DNA from: Oscillospiraceae bacterium
GTDB lineage: Bacteria; Bacillota; Clostridia; Oscillospirales; Oscillospiraceae
Assembly (NCBI GenBank): GCA_015067975.1
Contig: SVLK01000009.1
Location: forward strand, 1-55,758
Length of the DNA: 55,758 nucleotides
Direction: 5' to 3'
In this document: positions 53,901 to 55,758 of the stretch, one piece after another
How the letters are laid out: each line of letters opens with the position of its first letter
How positions within the stretch are numbered: the stretch's first letter is position 1
Program-made: the position numbers and the translations under genes
Notes under the pieces: generated by a model
The model's database searches: none
What the model was told of the DNA's origin: nothing
The model's input: only the letters and a program-made list of their open reading frames with translations

Positions 53901-54432
53901 TTAATGCCAACAACGCTTCATAGTCTTCTGTCAAATAATAGGCTGCATTGAGCAGAGCACCATGCTCCACTGTCCACTGCAGCTGATACGTGACATCGAT
54001 GTTGTACGCTTCATAATCGCCGGTGAACATGCCAACATAGACGCTGCCGCTCTTGCTCAGCGCCACCGTCTCTTTTACATCTTCACCAACCGACACAGCA
54101 AAGCTTACGGGAATCCAAAGATTACCATCTTCATCCTCGTAAATTTTCGCCGTCACAGTCTTGTCTGCGCTGGTAACGCTTACAAGACTGTCGCTGTCCT
54201 CCTGCGTCGGCGCATGATAGACAATCGTGTTGTCTTTCAGTACACCGGCTTGAAGAAGGGTCTTTTCCTCAGCGCTGAGATCTGCGTAATTCTTTACGAT
54301 CAGGTCTGTCAGCGTTGTTGTCGGCTCTGTTTCCTCTGCATGGGCGTGCACCACAGGTATCATGGACAATACCATGGTAAACACCAGCAGCATAGAAACA
54401 GCGCGTTTGAGGAACTGCTTGCTACGCTTCAT
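44998..54432 (-). CDS. Giant dockerin-bearing surface protein, 3144 aa
   Basis: First gene of the operon. The start chosen is ATG 54432 with AAGGAA upstream; GTG 54444 is in frame but overlaps that site. Signal peptide 1-33; coiled coil at ~330-740 (LNNKIAELNSKIEELNTKIA); very long middle region of helices and beta domains. About four tandem repeats of ~75 residues lie at ~2430-2820 (each with LLYSGDDLAAA or LLYSGEDLAAA). A CxxC-containing unit (YWHCAACGKYY, CSVCGE) follows near 2900-2960. The C-terminus (~3077-3141) is a type I dockerin with two calcium loops (DTNSNGRVESND, DNNQNGRIESND). Dockerins dock onto cohesins, so it is likely held by a partner protein. Confidence 0.85.
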   Translation of the reverse strand: MKRSKQFLKRAVSMLLVFTMVLSMIPVVHAHAEETEPTTTLTDLIVKNYADLSAEEKTLLQAGVLKDNTIVYHAPTQEDSDSLVSVTSADKTVTAKIYEDEDGNLWIPVSFAVSVGEDVKETVALSKSGSVYVGMFTGDYEAYNIDVTYQLQWTVEHGALLNAAYYLTEDYEALLALKAEAITTLLSGLELSNAETGNMAAIELIAQMANGGYELDVPGAFGDYLTGVDTTLVITGEETKNASAALVNSMVNGKLPLSSYTNQTTLKWLTTDDRESLFDAIVDSYENVLAMATDPNGVGTIGEQIQDLIDACEDADATIVSAINDKVGELNSAIGTLNNKIAELNSKIEELNTKIADLNNQLPEGQEAIAAIGTIQPVSTVTVNTAGMDAQTALTEIDSALGTVATALNTLGTELDGLNSDLTGLNSRIGDVINEIDNTVADAEEKMAEAYTEMNEKIDEINEQLDEGDKIEHVDSVQDVRDLKGKLQAQADKVYDAIEKVAADNEQTVTIKNADDVAELKDELTKKYTELLDTINDELAEANASVRLYMGTADYFNANVKSSDELEPEIVKMQDLVRSFPELANAVTTLNEAKDALEAIEEATVQIDDNISNLEQLDAAIGAVDTALNGPNGNDGLEAAEDALEEAAGYKTKLQNAQDQMNTAENQLEPAKQEIANAQTTITNARGDITAAKEALLELPDKVVAMKDMQKVINKLPGLMEDFCEALENTYLRTKNGAWYLDKNQDILAANVDYAVLNEKVAAAVGKTELRTAKDALDVTKATVRSNVGTVNVTVKVVASVVDSNNNPLDLSWTSEIISVTEGTTKETLLEKLAELDVEATGLATFDPYYNVGAENYQRGVSALPETLTEDVTYEITYEPKKMYVTQTWEEGAEQRIAKDYGALYVLRPHQDIAKGYVYTVTTGSDSQTLYQGNAIRVLSDMTITRTEGDAMTPFHLEDLLTKTHTVETAVEALLNSGALHKGRQVLLRVPGDLAVVEGNTITVPDYPAGLGNLVWVATSAKATLNGGGTEDVALIAKNGSHEGTIQGLWTKVDIYYTLTFTHSDLGVTQNELETALLLPYVLHEEYTEQKRMLDELAASASELKVLDAEMIGTLQLAKGQLDTSAAAGAVDTIIERINAGGGMLMLANLADQYKNGGMAFYYGQDENNTNNSSKFISEINIMCEAMNALLADPKFETLWSSQDPSVTGGKTYADLLEISGTLNNLELRAPHKAINTGAASLNVLVDALESIEAPVSSVNAPLTWTETMSRTGANYSSVNVAVSYKGQTLTSEAITVVKGSALSQEDYNKLAGYLTAMETTLGVDKTHYVVSGALPEVGTAIGTDTTASIAWTAKTYTVKIEGEADQTITYDNRTVQLPACNQDGHRYDYTIDGETVRAGKYTFSADKFDALFATGTYTITRKLVNIADEKMASLVNEMGDAATLSKDAEGNYAIVAPINPDTAKEDLTSFVMGLLLGNQYNYIGMKTGEQLVSLLEGDATQIVPMIEPFFAGGKYYLQTLVNGIADSGIGSDTVLGVINADGSINHLNLAGNTVLVGAEGETLTALGGKVLELPLYFGEDDENNVPVKLYLTINGAPDELTKVRNGIDKVKQYVQFACEDGRYQLNVTLPELAYEAYLALLLVKGEVDIRHFEQMNAVTAFGWIMELMDGVLEDPDVTLETYVNTVEKFGTSIERDLSKYEDTYKKIVGYYNAAKDGMHEEQDGWYIDPVINIDNVIDTQLQKLVDQAAAGMNLPAGTLSLAKMIAEYGTEGITFTASAKLTNINTSYDALVFDIQKAEVKKLAGLEENLVANAPSLSGYASVTLLRDVAVPDGEKLTFNTTTVLDLNGYTITGDIVANGTLIITDSRVGSNNAGTITGAVSGSNVMINGGHYPNCDVMAYLKDGFAQDVQTGLVSSTLYTVSKTAAAEGAGYDDEIVITVNASAAELRKAANKKSLALIALDAVLDVALTYYNSANFYVEGNKVFDISVDDAVDLVSGSDRMEKLINEGLRFISAADMADLVNLFTADLTDFAALKDAIDNGTAVAGYEFSVAPWDFQISRTEEDYITAGIGGIATNAQTGKISIIVDGAQKDAISTVLGAFADTIDVELQLAMQDLQLSGTSLPVVGEVNGSLVADFSHDANYVIMMAVILANSADDALKNQLVAAVEEYYGSNSLAEMEAVFNTISVEDLCMALRSNGNFAAMVETLPLKAATKQAIKSEIDDTEKGYYAVIEAVGRVLTRLDITGTEELLNGKTLGDVKKTEKKTNAATQEEMDVNYYGISKSKAYTKSANLPGDYTMDASINVTDLSLKLYLFTDIARINVACNGAVKEYEDLEEALKHTSAAHANCTVYINLAQTELKNDVTLDHDMSIVHANRIAAGSKKIKLETGKTLTTDAKLPADMVVAVEADKYVISCKEIAGGYAYAAVENQVHVVGPNGELLYSGDDLAAAMQAAVDNSKITVTEEMALESDVVISDKALELVNAREVDFGESTITLDGTAQLVTDTALPEGVVIAADAERYTITCTQENGGYVYRLRENSVHVNGTDELLYSGEDLAAALAAAEAGSVLQVNRDMSLNADVTVNVGISIEGAEDIDFGSYKIKLGADGVVTADADIAAAVVAADPARYKVVCQEEANGTYTYTVLENAVHVTRGGTLLYSGDDLMEAFTKATNTDGSTITVNRPVTLAQQVTLTGVTVTIVGADKITFQSKIILGMNAATIIADADISAYVISGLADRYVLNANNIYSLAKYPYQVGNSYYLTLQSAIDSIQTSGTVSVYSNEAALNGAITVAGKQIAIVNAERLRVDQTSLRITLSKLGDSVNMDALPAGVSAQEMKVCFVNGAGTCTAVEVTVDTGVTAVVVIKHENVTAVSAKGASCTETGNIAYWHCAACGKYYSDAACSNEISQAQTVIGKLAHKFTAETVHADYLKSAATATSPAVYYKSCSVCGESSKGTAFEATFTYGSPLDVAPTITKPVISGTSALVYGSKIDTDNKRLYLDLHKNGITVEELKAALSAQMTNDSDSKPEITVALTASFNNEVLICTGSTVTLTAENASGQKASITYSIVVMGDTNSNGRVESNDSLRMSLHYVKKQELTGLQLLAADNNQNGRIESNDALKNAIKFTGRAQHVTGLKG

Positions 54433-54563
54433 TTCCGATTCCACTTCCTTACATTTTGAAATATTATTGAAACCTTATTCATCCACTTCACGTAGGGAGA
54501 ATTGGACTATTCAGGGGCATGCCGCGCTTGCAGCGCTTCCTTATTGGAAGAGCAAAGATCTTT

Positions 54564-54607
54564 GTTACCAACTCTATGAGTTGGTAACAGGAAAGGGTGC
54601 CCTTTCC
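54564..54607 (-). promoter_or_regulatory. Two tandem hairpins in the operon leader
   Basis: A perfect 11-bp stem with loop TAT (54564-54588) lies beside a GGAAAGG/CCTTTCC hairpin (54590-54607). Both are in the predicted ~210-base leader of the 16-gene operon. I see no c-di-GMP riboswitch signature in it. The rest of 54433-54751 holds the promoter and palindrome. Confidence 0.5.
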
Positions 54608-54643
54608 GAAAAAATCTGCAGTATCGCATACTACCTCATAGTA

Positions 54644-54670
54644 CGTGGGATTATATCATATATAATCCCA
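54644..54670. repeat. 27-bp perfect palindrome, likely operator
   Basis: 13-bp arms CGTGGGATTATAT and ATATAATCCCACG surround a central C. It overlaps the -10 box and spacer of the operon promoter and carries a mirrored TATAAT on the plus strand. It lies about 80 bases from the divergent XRE gene, which is the obvious candidate to bind it. Confidence 0.7.
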
Positions 54671-54678
54671 CGTTTCAA
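54650..54678 (-). promoter_or_regulatory. Promoter of the 16-gene surface operon
   Basis: Minus strand: TTGAAA (54678-54673), 17-base spacer, TATAAT (54655-54650). The start site would be near 54643, about 210 bases before the giant gene. Confidence 0.8.
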
Positions 54679-54751
54679 GCAATATAACATTTTAAATCCA
54701 ATATTTTCCGTTCATATATGGGGTAAAATATAGAAAGAAGGAGGTGGTAAA

Positions 54752-55063
54752 ATGAAAAAGCAAGACTTTTCTCTCCGATTAACGCAGCTCCGCGAAAAGA
54801 AAGGCATTTCCGCGCGAGAGATGAGTTTAGCTATCGGTCAAAATGCCGGCTACATTAATAATATTGAAACCGGAAAAGCGCTTCCTTCTCTTCCAGGATT
54901 CTTCTATATCTGTGAATATCTGGAAATATCCGAATATGAATTTTTCGACTTTACCGCATCTGATCCCTCCAAACTAAATGCTATCATCAATGACATGAAG
55001 CATCTGAATTGCCAGCAGTTGGACATACTGGCGCAGCTTATAAAAGAACTAGTAAAGAAATAA
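54752..55063 (+). CDS. XRE-family regulator divergent from the surface operon, 103 aa
   Basis: Residues ~8-62 form a helix-turn-helix (LTQLREKKGISAREMSLAIGQNAGYINNIE), followed by a helical tail that may dimerise (NCQQLDILAQLIKELVKK). AAGGAGGTGG precedes the ATG. The gene has its own terminator. Its position opposite the giant operon, with a palindrome overlapping the operon promoter, suggests that it controls that operon and perhaps itself. The direction of control cannot be read from sequence, but the overlap with the -10 box favours repression. Confidence 0.88.
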   Translation: MKKQDFSLRLTQLREKKGISAREMSLAIGQNAGYINNIETGKALPSLPGFFYICEYLEISEYEFFDFTASDPSKLNAIINDMKHLNCQQLDILAQLIKELVKK

Positions 55064-55106
55064 AGAATGGCAGAATGTATGTTATTGCATTCTGCCATTC
55101 TTTTTA
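55063..55106 (+). terminator. Rho-independent terminator of the XRE gene
   Basis: A 15-bp stem AAGAATGGCAGAATG / CATTCTGCCATTCTT (55063-55077 with 55088-55102) is followed by a T-run. Confidence 0.92.
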
Positions 55107-55168
55107 TTCAATACTATTACTCTTATTTTTCTTCGAAGATATCCTCTATAAAGAATATCTGTTTCGCA

Positions 55169-55270
55169 GACCTGTCACGGGATGCGCTTCCATCCCGAAC
55201 TCCGTGACATAAAAGAAAGAGGACGTTCTTTCGAACGTCCTCTTGTGTTGGCGTTACCTATTTTCCCGGG
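55169..55270 (-). repeat. Duplicated rRNA-operon tail unit, copy 1
   Basis: A 102-base unit that is almost the same as 55314-55415: a short CACGG..CCGTG stem region with CCATCCCGAACTCCGT, a terminator hairpin, and the last bases of a 5S sequence. The two copies differ mainly at about eight bases near the start. Confidence 0.75.
55211..55244 (-). terminator. rRNA operon terminator, copy 1 (distal)
   Basis: Minus strand: 12-bp stem AAGAGGACGTTC / GAACGTCCTCTT with loop GAAA, followed by TCTTTT. Confidence 0.88.
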
Positions 55271-55313
55271 CGCGTCGGCCTGCCAAGTATCATAGGCAGA
55301 TACGCGCTTAACT
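55247..55313 (-). pseudogene. 5S rRNA 3'-half fragment
   Basis: On the minus strand, from AGTTAAGC to GCCAAC, this matches the 3' part of the complete 5S gene at 55392-55506 with scattered changes, including in CCCGGGAAAATAGGTAACG. The 5' half of 5S is missing; in its place lies the unit at 55314-55360. It is a remnant of a tandem 5S copy. Confidence 0.75.
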
Positions 55314-55391
55314 GACCTGTCACGGCGATGGGATCCATCCCGAACTCCGTGATATAAAAGAAAGAGGACGTTCTTTCGAACGTCCTCTTGT

Positions 55392-55415
<24 letters not shown>
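55314..55415 (-). repeat. Duplicated rRNA-operon tail unit, copy 2
   Basis: Second copy of the 102-base unit. Its left half sits where the 5' half of a second 5S gene would be expected, and its right end is the 3' end of the complete 5S gene. Confidence 0.75.
55356..55389 (-). terminator. rRNA operon terminator, copy 2 (proximal)
   Basis: Same 12-bp stem as the distal copy, directly after the complete 5S gene, followed by a T-rich run on the minus strand. Confidence 0.88.
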
Positions 55416-55506
<91 letters not shown>

Positions 55507-55582
55507 TATGAAAGCTTGCACCTTCAAAACCGAACAACGTATTGCATGGGGTGTAAGTAAGGCATTGCCTGCATAAATTGTA

Positions 55583-55758
55583 GGTCAAGCCCTCGGACTA
55601 TTAGTACCGGTCAGCTACACACATTACTGTGCTTCCACCTCCGGCCTATCAACCAGATCGTCTTTCTGGGTCCTTACTCCATAAAGGATGAGAGATCTAA
55701 TCTTAGGGAGAGTTTCACGCTTAGATGCTTTCAGCGTTTATCTCGTCCGTACATAGCT
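55583..55758 (-). rRNA. rrl: 23S ribosomal RNA, 3' end (partial)
   Basis: The plus strand reads GGTCAAGCCCTCGGACTATT..., the complement of the conserved 3' end of 23S rRNA (..CCGAGGGCTTGACC). The gene continues beyond the right edge. The exact mature end is estimated. Confidence 0.93.

Noticed and set aside
54433-54643. A c-di-GMP riboswitch in the leader of the surface operon
   Set aside because: The conserved GEMM core segments are not present; only simple hairpins are seen.
55107-55168. A tRNA gene between the XRE gene and the rRNA operon end
   Set aside because: No cloverleaf, T-loop (GTTCRA) or CCA-like end could be found in this stretch.

Overview
The window looks like the chromosome of a Gram-positive anaerobic Clostridia bacterium, probably Oscillospiraceae-like. 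The reasons are mostly high-GC codons, strong GGAGG ribosome sites, SigA-type promoters, a dockerin-bearing surface protein, SipW-type signal peptidases, and an rRNA operon end (23S and 5S) at the right edge. No species call is made.

Layout. (1) 1-4.9 kb, plus strand: the tail of a membrane protein, a 62-residue membrane protein, then a tight set with its own promoter: a DUF5058-type membrane protein, a second membrane protein, a membrane-anchored M20 peptidase and an M18 aminopeptidase. This looks like peptide or acyl-amino-acid uptake and breakdown. (2) 5.0-13.5 kb: a more AT-rich accessory island. It holds a GIY-YIG protein, a Phd/Doc toxin-antitoxin pair, a three-gene operon (HTH-DUF3883 nuclease-like-HTH, a ClpX-like unfoldase, an unknown helical protein), a likely small RNA with repeats, an RHH regulator, a zinc-ribbon protein, a sigma factor/XRE pair, a DUF4367 protein, a small secreted protein and a small HTH protein. 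(3) 13.5-20.5 kb: ordinary chromosome, with nitrilase, histidine phosphatase, EamA transporter, glutamate dehydrogenase, a phosphoribosyltransferase, an HD hydrolase and two small membrane proteins.

(4) 20.6-54.4 kb, minus strand: a 16-gene, 34-kb run that is the most remarkable part. It opens with a 3144-residue dockerin-ending surface protein and a membrane-anchored adhesin-like protein. Next come a degenerate HD-GYP/EAL protein and several TasA/camelysin-like proteins with SipW-type signal peptides (a 773-residue probable major subunit, a 1654-residue paralogue and smaller related proteins). It also holds two SipW-type signal peptidases with long charged tails, a membrane-anchored McrB-like AAA+ ATPase beside a DUF2357-like coiled-coil protein, a beta-helix protein and a BspA-type leucine-rich-repeat protein. 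I read it as a c-di-GMP-linked machine that makes a surface fibre. A SigA-type promoter embedded in a 27-bp palindrome, next to a divergent XRE regulator, probably drives it.

(5) 54.7-55.8 kb: the XRE gene, then the 3' end of an rRNA operon on the minus strand, with one complete 5S gene and a partly duplicated 5S/terminator unit.
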